Shown piece after piece: positions 7,962 through 16,476 of a DNA stretch of 64,000 bases. The translations under genes were made by a program, and so were the position numbers. Under the pieces are notes generated by a model. It was not told the origin of the DNA. It made no database searches and was given only the letters and a program-made list of their open reading frames with translations. How positions within the stretch are numbered: the first letter of the stretch is position 1; each line of letters begins with the position of its first letter. Source of the DNA: Natrinema pellirubrum DSM 15624 (GTDB taxonomy: Archaea > Halobacteriota > Halobacteria > Halobacteriales > Natrialbaceae); the NCBI RefSeq assembly GCF_000230735.2, contig NC_019962.1, positions 372,001 through 436,000 of the forward strand, read 5' to 3'.

Positions 7962-9121
7962 GTGATTCGGGAAAGTTATTGAGTAGAAGTATCTCTTTAG
8001 TGTAGTGACTGGTCGAGAGAAGAAAATCGTGCGACACCTGAGTGAAGAAGATCTGGATCGTCTTCTCGGCGAGGCAGACGATCAGAAGGAATTCGAACGC
8101 CTCGTGTTCATCAAACGGCTGTACAAGGGTGCCACGCTGAAGGAAGCCGCCGACGACGTCGGGAAATCTGAGGGCACCGCCACGAACTGGGTTAACCGCT
8201 GGAACGAAGGAGGTCTCGGCAAACTCACTCCGAACTTCGGGGGCGGTCGGCCCCCGAAGCTCGACGAAGACCAACAAGACGAACTCATCGATCGACTACG
8301 TGAGGGACAACCGTGGAAAAAACAGGAGATTCAGCACCTTCTCGACGAGGAGTTCGACGTCGAATATCATCCACACTACCTCCCAACGTTCCTACACAAT
8401 CTCGGCCTTTCCTACGCCATTCCTCGGACAAAACGGCCTGATCGACCCGACAACGCCGAAGAGATCCTCGACGAACGCGTTGAGTACGCGTTCGACGAGG
8501 ATGCTCACGACCAGCCACATAATAAGCGCGAGAGTGACGACGATGACGACGAAGAGAAGTGGCGTACCGATGAGGATATCTGCACTGATGGCGGGACTGT
8601 GGTGGGATTTTTCGATGTCTCGCATCCACAACCATGGGACAACTCTCAGCGACTGTATACGGTCGATGAACCACATATCACTCGGCCGCTGGTGAAAATC
8701 GATACACCAGCGGCCGGGTTCTATGCGCTCAACGGAGAGAGCGTGCTGTCGTTCCCACCGAACCAGGAGAAAGAACAAATCTGTGGGTGTTTCGAGGAGA
8801 TCCGCGAGCAGAATCCCGGCAAGCGGATTCTGCTCGTGTTGGATAACTTTTCGTCACACGTCTGCAAGCACACGCGCAAGCGTGCTCATGAACTCGGGAT
8901 TGATCTGGTGTTCCTTCCGGTTGGTTCCCCGGACCTCAACCCAATCGAACCTGTCTGGAAGAGTCTCAAGTGGGAGTCTTCGCCGTTGATTGTTAACGGC
9001 GAAGACGAGTACCGGAGACTCCTTGACGAACTGTTCGACCAACTGACCGAGAAACTGAGTTTCGCTGCATCGTGGATTGACAATCACCTCAGTGGATTTC
9101 TCAATAAGATTTGCTAATCAC
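7962..9121 (+). mobile_element. IS630-family insertion sequence, copy 1 (1160 bp)
   Basis: Ends are GTGATT...AATCAC, with imperfect terminal inverted repeats of about 22 bp (17 matches by eye). TA lies on each side (7960-7961 and 9122-9123), the target duplication typical of the IS630/Tc1 superfamily. It holds one transposase gene. The copy at 41246-42405 has the same length, ends and translated products, including every shadow frame I compared, so the transposition is recent. It sits inside the histidine kinase gene, between the arms CGTCGAGC and GCTCGACG. Confidence 0.95.
8005..9117 (+). CDS. IS630-family transposase (copy 1)
   Basis: 370 residues from a GTG that overlaps the stop of the truncated kinase frame. 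Helix-turn-helix segments occupy about residues 15-115 (LKEAADDVGKSEGTATNWV). The DDE catalytic triad is seen as D204 in GFFDVSHPQ, D280 in LVLDNFSSH and E315 in SPDLNPIEPVW, the hallmark spacing of IS630/Tc1 enzymes. An unusually acidic linker (about 175-192, KRESDDDDDEEKW) precedes the catalytic core. The enzyme cuts and pastes the element at TA sites. The frame is intact, so the element is probably still active. Confidence 0.95.
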   Translation: MTGREKKIVRHLSEEDLDRLLGEADDQKEFERLVFIKRLYKGATLKEAADDVGKSEGTATNWVNRWNEGGLGKLTPNFGGGRPPKLDEDQQDELIDRLREGQPWKKQEIQHLLDEEFDVEYHPHYLPTFLHNLGLSYAIPRTKRPDRPDNAEEILDERVEYAFDEDAHDQPHNKRESDDDDDEEKWRTDEDICTDGGTVVGFFDVSHPQPWDNSQRLYTVDEPHITRPLVKIDTPAAGFYALNGESVLSFPPNQEKEQICGCFEEIREQNPGKRILLVLDNFSSHVCKHTRKRAHELGIDLVFLPVGSPDLNPIEPVWKSLKWESSPLIVNGEDEYRRLLDELFDQLTEKLSFAASWIDNHLSGFLNKIC

Positions 9122-9123
9122 TA

Positions 9124-9492
9124 GGCTCGACGAGCCCTGACTCCCACCCCCGTCAGGACGCCGTCGGACACGGCGACGACGCCGATCGGTTGACCGTCAC
9201 CGTCGGCCCGCTCGAGCGCAAGCCCCAGTCCGCCGGCAGCGGCGACCGTCCCGACGGCTTCTACGTCGAGGATACGGGACCGGGGCTGCCGACCGATCGC
9301 GAGTCGTTGTTCGAGTTCGGCCACACGACCGCGGCGGAGGGGACCGGGTTCGGACTGGCGATCGTCGAGGAGATCGCCGAGGCCCACGGCTGGACCGTCG
9401 CCGCGTGCGACGGCGACGACGGCGGTGCGCGGTTCGAGTTCCGTGACGTCATCGTTCCGACCGACGGGACGACATCGACGCGATCGACGTAG
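9124..9492 (+). pseudogene. Sensor histidine kinase, 3' part (HATPase domain) beyond the IS element
   Basis: Starting exactly with GGC at 9124 the frame reads [20 protein letters not shown], then the rest of the HATPase fold: VEDTGPGLP (G1 box), [17 protein letters not shown] (F/G2 boxes) and a C-terminal GARFEF strand, stop at 9490-9492. Joined to codon CAT at 7958-7960 it restores a perfect kinase. The material between is 1163 bp, one base more than element plus TA duplication, so simple excision would leave the gene frameshifted. A TTG at 9190 could in theory start a short fragment, which would have no kinase activity. Confidence 0.88.
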
Positions 9493-9630
9493 GGTCGGTG
9501 GTCGACGGGCGTCGGTCGCCGACCCTCGAGCGGAGTTGCGGACCACGACACCCGTGTCGCCCTCGAGCCCCTCGAGCGTCTTCTTCCGTCCCCAGAAGAT
9601 GGAAATACCCCGCCCTCGAACGTCCGACTG

Positions 9631-10746
9631 ATGCTGCTGGTCCTCTGTGTCGACCTCGACGATGACCTCGGGCGCAAGACCGGCTTTTCGACGCCGGTCA
9701 TCGGTCGCGAGCCCGTCGAGGAGGCGGCCGTTGCCCTCGCGACCGCGGACCCGGAGGACTCGGACGTCAACGTGATCTTTCAGGGGTTGCACGTCTACGA
9801 CGATCTGGCCGACCGCGACGAGAGCGTCGAGGTCGCCGTCGTCACCGGTAACGACGAGGGCGACGTCAGCGCCAACCGGGAGGTCGGGGACGAGGTCGAC
9901 ACCGTTCTCGCGAGCCTCTCGACCGGGGAAGACGTCACCGCCTTGGTCGTTACCGACGGCGCACAGGACGAGTCCGTCATTCCGATCATCCGCTCGCGAG
10001 TCCCGATCGACGGCGTCCGCCGCGTCGTCGTCCGGCAGGCACAGAACCTCGAGTCGATGTACTACACGATCAAGCAAGTGCTGGACGACCCCGAGACCCG
10101 CGGGACGGTCCTCATTCCGCTTGGTATCCTCCTGTTGATCTATCCGCTTGCCCTGATCGGCACCGTCCTCGACATGCCGGGGTTCGTCCTCGGGACGACC
10201 TCCGCCCTGCTCGGGCTCTATCTCATTTCGCGGGGGCTGGGACTCGGCGACCGACTCGATACGAGCGTCGAACGCGCTCGCCGATCGCTGTATGCCGGTC
10301 GGACGACCCTGCTCGCCTACGTCGTCGCCGCCGCCCTGTTCGTCCTCGGCGGCGTTAACGGACTCGATACCCTCGAGGCGGTCCGGGAATCGACCGCCGG
10401 CGACCTCGGGGTCCCGGTCATGCTGGCCGCGCTTCTCAACGGCTCGATCCGCTGGTTCGCCGTCGCGGGGCTGACGACCAGTCTCGGCCAGATCACCGAC
10501 GAGTACATCGCCGGCTCGCTCGAGTGGCGCTACCTCAACGCCCCCTTCTACGTCCTCTCGATCGCCGTCGTTCTCCACGCGGTGAGTGCCTTCTTCCTCG
10601 ACCGGGTCGAACTCACCTTCCTCGCGACGGCGCTGACGGCAGGGACGCTGCTCGGTATCGTCAGTACGCTTACCTTCGCCGTCGCGGAATCGCGCTTTTC
10701 GGACTCGGAGCGGGAGGAAGACAGGCGAGGCGCGGAGCGAGTCTGA
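9631..10746 (+). CDS. DUF373 family membrane protein
   Basis: 371 residues. The N-terminal half opens MLLVLCVDLDDDLGRKTGF and TPVIGREPVEEAA, and is predicted soluble with an alternating beta/alpha pattern. From about residue 150 there are six or so membrane helices (LIPLGILLLIYPLALIGTVL and following). This layout is the hallmark of the archaeal DUF373 family, whose function is unknown. It ends 5 bp before the convergent prenyl synthase gene. The start is the only ATG near the beginning of the frame. Confidence 0.88.
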   Translation: MLLVLCVDLDDDLGRKTGFSTPVIGREPVEEAAVALATADPEDSDVNVIFQGLHVYDDLADRDESVEVAVVTGNDEGDVSANREVGDEVDTVLASLSTGEDVTALVVTDGAQDESVIPIIRSRVPIDGVRRVVVRQAQNLESMYYTIKQVLDDPETRGTVLIPLGILLLIYPLALIGTVLDMPGFVLGTTSALLGLYLISRGLGLGDRLDTSVERARRSLYAGRTTLLAYVVAAALFVLGGVNGLDTLEAVRESTAGDLGVPVMLAALLNGSIRWFAVAGLTTSLGQITDEYIAGSLEWRYLNAPFYVLSIAVVLHAVSAFFLDRVELTFLATALTAGTLLGIVSTLTFAVAESRFSDSEREEDRRGAERV

Positions 10747-10751
10747 CCGCC

Positions 10752-11594
10752 TTACCGCTCGCGCTCGACGACGAACTCCGCCAGCTCGAGCAGGTAGCCG
10801 CGGGCCTCCGGATCGGCGACCTCGACCCGTTCGAGGGCGTCTATCGCCCGGTCGGCCTCGGTCCGGGCGCGGGCGTTGGCCGCTTCGGGCGTGAGGTCGG
10901 TCACCTGGACGACCGACGGCCGTTCCAAAGCGGCGTCGTGTCCGGTCGGTTTGCCGAGTTCCTCGGGGTCGGCGACGGCGTCTAACACGTCGTCTCTGAT
11001 CTGGAAGGCGACCCCGACGCGTTCGGCGTACTCGCCGAGCGCCTCGACGGTAACGGGATCGGAGTCGGCAGCGATCGCACCGAGTTCGGCTGCGGCCCGA
11101 AAGAGCGCGCCGGTCTTGCGGCGGGCCAGCGTCATGTACTCGTCCTCGTTTTCCGGCTGGGCCGAGAGTTCGGTCGCCTCGCCGACGCCGAGTTCGACCA
11201 TCGCATCGGCGACGACGCGAGTGGCGTCGGGATCCGCCGAAAACAGTGCGAACGCCTCCCCGAGCAGGCCGTCACTCGTGATGATCGCCGGTCCGTGGCC
11301 GAACTCGGCCCACGCACTGGTCGTCCCGCGTCGGAGTTCCGATCGATCGATGATGTCGTCGACGACCAGCGAGGCCGTGTGGACGAGTTCGATTCCGACG
11401 CCGAACTCGACCGCGTCCTCGGCCCGTCCGCCGACCGTCTCGCAGGCCAGCAGGGTCACCATCGGTCGAACGCGCTTCCCCCCGGAGAGCGCGACGTGGC
11501 GGACCTCATCGCTGAGCGTCTCGGGCTCGAGCCCCTCGACGACCTCGACGAGACGCTCTTCGATCAGCGCCCGTCGCCGCTCCAGCAGTTCCAT
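10752..11594 (-). CDS. Polyprenyl diphosphate synthase (geranylgeranyl/farnesyl type)
   Basis: 280 residues from the ATG at 11594 (a GTG three bases earlier is less likely). Both aspartate-rich motifs of trans-prenyl synthases are present: DDIIDRSELRRG (first, about residue 80) and FQIRDDVLD (second, about residue 205). A GGKRVRP substrate-binding segment lies near residue 38. The enzyme condenses isopentenyl diphosphate with allylic diphosphates and probably supplies C15-C25 chains for ether lipids or quinones. It is shorter than the usual 330-350 residue GGPP synthases, so this may be a paralog rather than the main lipid enzyme. Chain length cannot be read by eye. Confidence 0.88.
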   Translation of the reverse strand: MELLERRRALIEERLVEVVEGLEPETLSDEVRHVALSGGKRVRPMVTLLACETVGGRAEDAVEFGVGIELVHTASLVVDDIIDRSELRRGTTSAWAEFGHGPAIITSDGLLGEAFALFSADPDATRVVADAMVELGVGEATELSAQPENEDEYMTLARRKTGALFRAAAELGAIAADSDPVTVEALGEYAERVGVAFQIRDDVLDAVADPEELGKPTGHDAALERPSVVQVTDLTPEAANARARTEADRAIDALERVEVADPEARGYLLELAEFVVERER

Positions 11595-11662
11595 CACCCG
11601 CGCTTAGGATGGGGTGAAAAAGTAGCTAACGGATCCACCACGACCGACCTTTTTTCCGCTCG

Positions 11663-11740
11663 GGTGGCTCGCCCCGCGAGCCACCACTCGCGCAAAAAAT
11701 CTCGACCAAAAAAGGCCGCGAGCGTCGCAGACGCTCGCGG
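11663..11740 (-). repeat. Intergenic element: two hairpins around a double A/T tract
   Basis: The spacer 11595-11830 has no gene. It holds a hairpin with 10-bp arms (GGTGGCTCGC, 3-base loop, 11663-11685), then AAAAAATCTCGACCAAAAAA (11694-11713), then a hairpin with 11-bp arms (CCGCGAGCGTC, loop GCA, 11716-11740). On the minus strand the A tracts are T tracts directly downstream of etfA, so a transcription terminator is the simplest role. Related motifs occur at 5393, 5543, 42489 and 51552. Confidence 0.6.
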
Positions 11741-11830
11741 TACTACTGCTTGCTCCGGAAGACGCACAGCCTCCGATCGAGCCGTTCAGCACGCTCTGCT
11801 TACTCTAAAAAATCGACGATTAAGGCCTGT

Positions 11831-12787
11831 TTAGCCCTCGAACTCTTCGATGAGTTCGGGGACGACGTCGAAGAGGTCGTCGACGATCGCGTAGTCGGCG
11901 ATGTCCATGATCGGTGCGTTGGGGTCTGTGTTGATCGCGACGATCGTGTCGGAGCCCTTCATCCCGGCGACGTGCTGGACAGCGCCGGAGATCCCGATGG
12001 CGATGTAGACGTCAGGGGTGACGACCTTCCCGGACTGGCCGACCTGACGGTTCTTGGGCAGCCAGCCGTTGTCGACGATCGGTCGCGAGGAGGACAGCGT
12101 CGCGCCGAGCGCGTCGGCCAGGTCCCGGATGAGGTCGAGGTTCTCCTCTTCCTCGATCCCGCGACCGATCGAGACCAGCAGGTCGGCCTCGCTGATGTCG
12201 ACGTCGCCGCCGCCGACTTCCTCGAAGCCGCTCACGGTGGAGCCGATCGCGTCCTCGTCGATGTCGGCGTCGAACGCTTCGATGGCGGCGTCGCCGGTGC
12301 CCTCGGCGGCGGGCCACTCGGCACCGCGGATCGTGACGACCGCGTCGCCCTCGAGTTCGTTGGTCGTCTCGACTTTCCCGCCGTACATCTCGCGGGTCGC
12401 GATCAGGGTCTCGCCGTCGGTCTCGAGATCGACCGTGTCGGTGACGATCGGCAGGTCGAGTTCGTTGGCGACGGCCGGCGCGTAGTCGAGCCCGTTGACG
12501 CTGTTGGGCGTCACGACGAACTGGGGTGCCAGCTCGTCGTAGAGCTGCGTGATCGCCTGCGAGTAGACGTCGTGGTTGAACTCCTCACCGTGGGAAACGG
12601 TGTGGATGGCGTCGACGCCTTCGCGGTTGAGCTTCTCGGCGAACTCGTCGACGGTGCCGCTGATGACCGCGAGGTGGAGGTCGCCGCCGGTCTCGTCGGC
12701 GAGCTGGCGACCGGCGGTGATGATCTCGTAGCTGACGTCGCGCAGTTCGCCGCGGCGGTGGTCCGCGACTGCGAGGACGTCCGTCAT
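11831..12787 (-). CDS. etfA: Electron transfer flavoprotein, alpha subunit
   Basis: 318 residues. The C-terminal FAD-binding motif is seen as LVSIGRGIEEEENLDLIRDL and then SRPIVDNGWLPKNRQVGQSG and IAIGISGAVQHVAGM, which are diagnostic for EtfA/FixB. It pairs with EtfB to carry electrons between acyl-CoA or other dehydrogenases and a membrane quinone reductase; FAD binds mainly to this subunit. Its ATG overlaps the stop of etfB by 4 bases (ATGA), so the two are translationally coupled. An associated EtfC/FixX or quinone oxidoreductase is not visible nearby. Confidence 0.95.
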   Translation of the reverse strand: MTDVLAVADHRRGELRDVSYEIITAGRQLADETGGDLHLAVISGTVDEFAEKLNREGVDAIHTVSHGEEFNHDVYSQAITQLYDELAPQFVVTPNSVNGLDYAPAVANELDLPIVTDTVDLETDGETLIATREMYGGKVETTNELEGDAVVTIRGAEWPAAEGTGDAAIEAFDADIDEDAIGSTVSGFEEVGGGDVDISEADLLVSIGRGIEEEENLDLIRDLADALGATLSSSRPIVDNGWLPKNRQVGQSGKVVTPDVYIAIGISGAVQHVAGMKGSDTIVAINTDPNAPIMDIADYAIVDDLFDVVPELIEEFEG

Positions 12788-13575
12788 TGTGCCACCCCCT
12801 TGTCGCGGAGCAGTTCACCCAGCTCCGAGGCGGTCTCGTCGGCGCTTCCCTCCCAGGTCGTCACGTCGCTCTCGCTCTCGGGCTCGTACATGTCCGTCAG
12901 CTCGAGTTCGGTTTCGATCGTGCTCTCGTCGACGCCGATGTCGGCGAGTGCCTTGACGTCCATCGGTTTCTGCTGTGCCTGTCGGATGCCACGGAGGCTG
13001 GCATAGCGGGGCTCGTTGATCCCGGTCTGGATCGTCAACACGGCGGGGAGTTCGATGTCGGTCAGCTCCTCGACACCGCCCTCGAGTTCGCGCCGCACGG
13101 AGGCGATCCCATCGTCGAGATCGTGTTCGAGGTGGTTGACGACGGCGCCCCACTGGAAGCCGATGTTCTCGGCGACGGAGACGCCGGTCGCGGCGAAGCT
13201 GTCGTCGCCGGCCTGGACGCCCGAGAGGACGAGGTCGGGGTCCTCTTCCTCGATGACGGCGCTCAGAATCTCCGTCTTGGCGTTGACGTCGAGCAGGTCG
13301 ACGTCTTCGAGCGCGTCGTCCCAGACGCGGACGGCGCGGTCGGCGCCCTTCGCGAGCGCCTGTCGGATGGTCTGTTCGCAGTCTTCCGGCCCGATCGTGA
13401 CCGTCACGACCTCGTCGGCGATTCCGTCCTCCTGGAGCTGGACGGCTTCCTCGATCGCGTAGTCGTCCCACTCGTTCAAGTCGGCACCGAGGTACTGCTG
13501 TGCGATTTCAGTTCCCTCGATTTCGAACTCGTCTTCGACGGTCGCCACCTCTTTGACCGTTACGAGAATTTTCAT
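12784..13575 (-). CDS. etfB: Electron transfer flavoprotein, beta subunit
   Basis: 263 residues beginning MKILVTVKEVATVEDEFEIE. The family features DYAIEEAVQLQEDG, VTIGPEDCEQTIRQALAKGADRA and LVLSGVQAGDDSFAATG fit EtfB/FixA, including the AMP-binding region. It is the first gene of the two-gene etfBA operon. The spacer upstream (13576-13776) must carry its promoter and that of the divergent TRAM gene. Catabolic fatty-acid or amino-acid oxidation is the usual context, but no dehydrogenase adjoins it here. Confidence 0.95.
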   Translation of the reverse strand: MKILVTVKEVATVEDEFEIEGTEIAQQYLGADLNEWDDYAIEEAVQLQEDGIADEVVTVTIGPEDCEQTIRQALAKGADRAVRVWDDALEDVDLLDVNAKTEILSAVIEEEDPDLVLSGVQAGDDSFAATGVSVAENIGFQWGAVVNHLEHDLDDGIASVRRELEGGVEELTDIELPAVLTIQTGINEPRYASLRGIRQAQQKPMDVKALADIGVDESTIETELELTDMYEPESESDVTTWEGSADETASELGELLRDKGVAQ

Positions 13576-13776
13576 CGTTTGTCACTGCTACGTCCATACC
13601 GTAAACCTTTTCGAAACCGCACGTCACCCAGGCGTCGTTTCGTTACCATGTTTTCGCTAGCCGCCGGTGACTGTTAGTGGTGCAGCCTCGCTCCCCGCTC
13701 TTTACTTCCAACGTTTCGCCCCACCGTCGATCCACGAGACGGAAACGGTTTAACGCCACCGCTGGTAGTGGCGTGC

Positions 13777-14259
13777 ATGGCAGACTGTCCACTCGCCGAC
13801 GACTGCCCGGAGTTCTCCGAACGGATCTCGGGGATGGGGTGTCAACACTACGGTGACCGGGGTGGCAAGGAGTGGTGTAACCACTACAATCAGCCGATCG
13901 AGGACCTCAAGACCCAGCCGGTCAAGGCGGGCCAGGAAGTCGTCATCGACGTCGTCGACATGCACGAAAGCGGTGCCGGTGTCGGGCGGACCGAGGACGG
14001 CTTCATCGTCATGGTCGACGGCGTCCTGCCGGAGGCTCGCGCTCGCGTCGAGATCACCCGCGTTCACAGCAACCACGCCCGTGCGGAGGAACTCGAGTTG
14101 CTGCCGATGGAACCCGACGAGGACGACGTGGACGACGACGCGTCCACTGATGGCGACGCCGCTGACGGCGATGCCGCCGACGAAGCCGCAGCCGACGACG
14201 CCGACGGCGGTCCCGAGCGCGAGCGACTCGGCAGCCGCGACAACTTCTGGGGCTCGTAA
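13777..14259 (+). CDS. TRAM-domain protein with N-terminal Cys cluster
   Basis: 160 residues from the ATG at 13777. The first 35 residues contain Cys4, Cys10, CQHY and CNHY, a possible metal-binding knuckle. A TRAM domain follows (about residues 50-110: VIDVVDMHESGAGVGRTEDG to ARVEITRVHSNHARAEEL). TRAM is a small beta-barrel RNA-binding fold found in tRNA-modifying enzymes and archaeal RNA chaperones. The C-terminal 45 residues are almost only Asp, Ala and Glu. A TTTAACG TATA-like box about 27 bases upstream suggests a leaderless mRNA. A role as RNA chaperone is inference. Confidence 0.85.
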   Translation: MADCPLADDCPEFSERISGMGCQHYGDRGGKEWCNHYNQPIEDLKTQPVKAGQEVVIDVVDMHESGAGVGRTEDGFIVMVDGVLPEARARVEITRVHSNHARAEELELLPMEPDEDDVDDDASTDGDAADGDAADEAAADDADGGPERERLGSRDNFWGS

Positions 14260-14383
14260 GCCCCGCGAGTGGACAGTCGATCCGAGACGGCGGTTTTGCC
14301 GCGGCTGAGACGATATCTGGGCCCCGGCCTTCCGATGTGCCGCTTCAGATAACGTTTTCTCGGCCCCCGTGCGATATGACCCC

Positions 14384-15376
14384 ATGGAGCGCATCTCGTT
14401 ATCGAACTCGGCGTTCGAAGGCGACAACAACGCGTACCTCTTCGCGGACGGCCCCGAAACGGCTCTAATCGACACCGGCGACTGGATGGCGACCACGCGC
14501 GAGCAACTCGAGGCGGCGCTTGCCGACCGCGGACTCGCCTTTTCCGACATCGACCGAATCTTCCTGACTCACTGGCACCACGATCACTGCGGGCTGGCCG
14601 GCGAGATTCAGGCCGAGAGCGGGGCCGACGTATACGTTCACGAAAACGACGCGGCGCTGGTCGGGGGCGACGAGGACGCCTGGGACGCGATGTACGACCG
14701 CCAACGGGGGTACTTCGAGGAGTGGGGGATGCCCGAGGACCGACAAGAGGTATTGCTCGAGCGGATGGCCGACGGCGAGACGACGGTCGAGACGCCGACC
14801 GTCACGGCGTTCGAGGACGGGGACACGTTCTCGATTAACGGCACCGAACTCACGGCGGTCCACACCTCCGGCCACGCGGCCGGACTCTCCATGTTCGAGG
14901 CCGACCTCGAGGGCGGCCACGAGGTCTTCTCCGGCGACGCCTTGCTGCCGGTCTATACCCCGAACGTCGGGGGTGCGGACGTCCGCGTCGACCGGCCGCT
15001 CGAGCGCTACCTCCGGGCGCTGCAGGGGATCGTCGACGCGGATTACGACCGCGCGTGGCCGGGCCACCGCGATCCGATCGACGACCCCGCCGACCGCGCT
15101 CGGCATATCATCGATCACCACGAGGAGCGCTCCTGGCGGGTCCTCGACGCCCTCGACCGGAAGGGGCCCTGTGACGCCTGGACGGTCAGCGCCGACCTGT
15201 TCGGCGACCTCGAGGGAATCCACATCCTCCACGGCCCCGGCGAGTCCTACGCGCATCTCGAACACCTGGAGCGGGCGGGAACCGTCGTCCGCGAGGGTGG
15301 GGACTACCGGCTCGCCGACGGCGTGAGCGAACGCCTCGCAGCGGCCGATGCGGAGCGCTGGGACCTCGAGTACTGA
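14384..15376 (+). CDS. MBL-fold metallo-hydrolase
   Basis: 330 residues from the ATG at 14384. The zinc motif HxHxDH is seen as THWHHDHCGLAGE near residue 65. It is followed by the later metal ligands in HTSGHAAGLSMF (near 165), GDALLP (near 185) and PGHRDPI (near 230). A C-terminal helical extension (about 250-330) ends in a winged-helix-like segment. This matches glyoxalase II-like/beta-lactamase-fold hydrolases of the LACTB2 type. The substrate is unknown; thioesters or nucleic acid ends are the common choices. The in-frame codons upstream to 14369 are probably not used. Confidence 0.85.
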   Translation: MERISLSNSAFEGDNNAYLFADGPETALIDTGDWMATTREQLEAALADRGLAFSDIDRIFLTHWHHDHCGLAGEIQAESGADVYVHENDAALVGGDEDAWDAMYDRQRGYFEEWGMPEDRQEVLLERMADGETTVETPTVTAFEDGDTFSINGTELTAVHTSGHAAGLSMFEADLEGGHEVFSGDALLPVYTPNVGGADVRVDRPLERYLRALQGIVDADYDRAWPGHRDPIDDPADRARHIIDHHEERSWRVLDALDRKGPCDAWTVSADLFGDLEGIHILHGPGESYAHLEHLERAGTVVREGGDYRLADGVSERLAAADAERWDLEY

Positions 15377-15384
15377 GCCGGTTT

Positions 15385-15420
15385 GCTGTCCCTGTTTTTT
15401 TTACTGTCCCTGTTTTCCCC
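15385..15420 (+). terminator. T-rich terminator with a direct repeat
   Basis: Directly after the MBL gene the sequence CTGTCCCTGTTTT occurs twice in a row (about 15385 and 15404), the first with an eight-T run. T tracts of this kind end transcripts in haloarchaea. The doubling is unusual and may be a slippage product. Confidence 0.55.
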
Positions 15421-15472
15421 GTACGGTCGCCGCTGCAATACCGAGAAGTATTTACTCGGCACCGAGTTAGGA

Positions 15473-15835
15473 ATGGGTATGATGTGGCAAGACCTCGTGT
15501 TCCTCGCCGGCAGCGTCCTCTCGATCGTCTTTCTCGCGCCCACGGTTCGGGACGTGACGGCGAACGTTCCGCTCGGATCGAGCGTCCCCTCGATGACCAT
15601 CGGGACGATCTACGCGGTGACCTACGCGACGATGGGGATGCGCTTCTCCGCGTTCGGCTCGCTGGGCGTCGCGACGATGTGGTCGCTGATCGTCTGCTAT
15701 CGCTCGCCCGGTCCCCGCGACGGCCCCGCGAACGTCCTTCGGTTCGTCCGCTCGCTGGCCCGCCAGGCCCACGGTGCCGTCACCAGGACGCCGACCGACG
15801 ACGACCGCGTCGCGGCCGGCCAGTCAGCCGACTGA
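15473..15835 (+). CDS. Small membrane protein, unknown
   Basis: About 120 residues if started at the ATG at 15473 (MGMMWQDL; ATGs at 15479 and 15482 are equally possible). Two or three hydrophobic segments are seen: DLVFLAGSVLSIVFLAPTV, SMTIGTIYAVTYATMGM and FGSLGVATMWSLIVCY. An Arg-rich, Asp-ended cytoplasmic tail follows. No family is recognised. The spacing and codon use look like a real gene. It lies between the MBL hydrolase and the Tfx regulator. Confidence 0.65.
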   Translation: MGMMWQDLVFLAGSVLSIVFLAPTVRDVTANVPLGSSVPSMTIGTIYAVTYATMGMRFSAFGSLGVATMWSLIVCYRSPGPRDGPANVLRFVRSLARQAHGAVTRTPTDDDRVAAGQSAD

Positions 15836-15958
15836 GTCCCCGCTCGTTCTACCCTCGTTCCGTGGCCCCGCGCTGGGACCGTGGAAGCTTTGATCCCACC
15901 GCCGATTAGTTCACCGTATGTCCACGCGAGCCTGCGGCTCCCGCGGGAGGGGATCGCC

Positions 15959-16417
15959 GTGATCGACGACGTCGAGGAACTCCTCGCGGAGATCGGTTTC
16001 GACCCCGAGACCAGCGTGTTGACCTATCGGCAGGCACAGGTACTCGCGTTGCGCGAGCGGGGCGTCTCGCAGGCCGACATCGCCGACGAACTCGGAACCT
16101 CGCGGGCGAACGTCTCCTCGATCGAATCGAGCGCCCGCGAGAACGTCGAGAAGGCCCGCGAGACGGTCGCGTTCGCGGAGGCGCTTCGGGCACCGGTCCG
16201 CGTTCGCGTCGCCGCCGGGACGGACCTCTACGACGTTCCCCAGATGGTCTATGACGCCTGCGACGAGGCCGGCGTCAAGGTCGACCACACTGCGCCGGAT
16301 CTGATGAAGATCGTCAGCGACGCCGCGGGCTCGGCCGTTTCGGGTCGGCAGATCTCGACGCCGCTGATCGTCGGCGTCACGTCGGAGGGGATGGTCCGCG
16401 TTCGCCATCAGGAGTGA
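15959..16417 (+). CDS. Tfx family DNA-binding protein
   Basis: 152 residues from the GTG at 15959 (MIDDVEELLAEIGFDPETSV). The helix-turn-helix YRQAQVLALRERGVSQADIA plus ELGTSRANVSSIESSARENV is characteristic of the Tfx family, named for the methanogen protein that binds downstream of fmdECB. A C-terminal domain (about 90-152) carries VRVRVAAGTDLYDVPQMVYD. The longer frame from 15881 lacks a good start and is not conserved-looking. The target genes are unknown here; the SDR gene follows 59 bp downstream. Confidence 0.85.
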   Translation: MIDDVEELLAEIGFDPETSVLTYRQAQVLALRERGVSQADIADELGTSRANVSSIESSARENVEKARETVAFAEALRAPVRVRVAAGTDLYDVPQMVYDACDEAGVKVDHTAPDLMKIVSDAAGSAVSGRQISTPLIVGVTSEGMVRVRHQE

Positions 16418-16476
16418 CGGCGTTGCTAGCTGCCGGCTCCCCGACCCATTTGTAGGCCGCTCCCGTGTCGTCGGGT

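Noticed and set aside
9121-10578. Long minus-strand frame of 485 residues
   Set aside because: It lies opposite the DUF373 gene and the kinase remnant, and the real frames have clear family motifs; the shadow has none.
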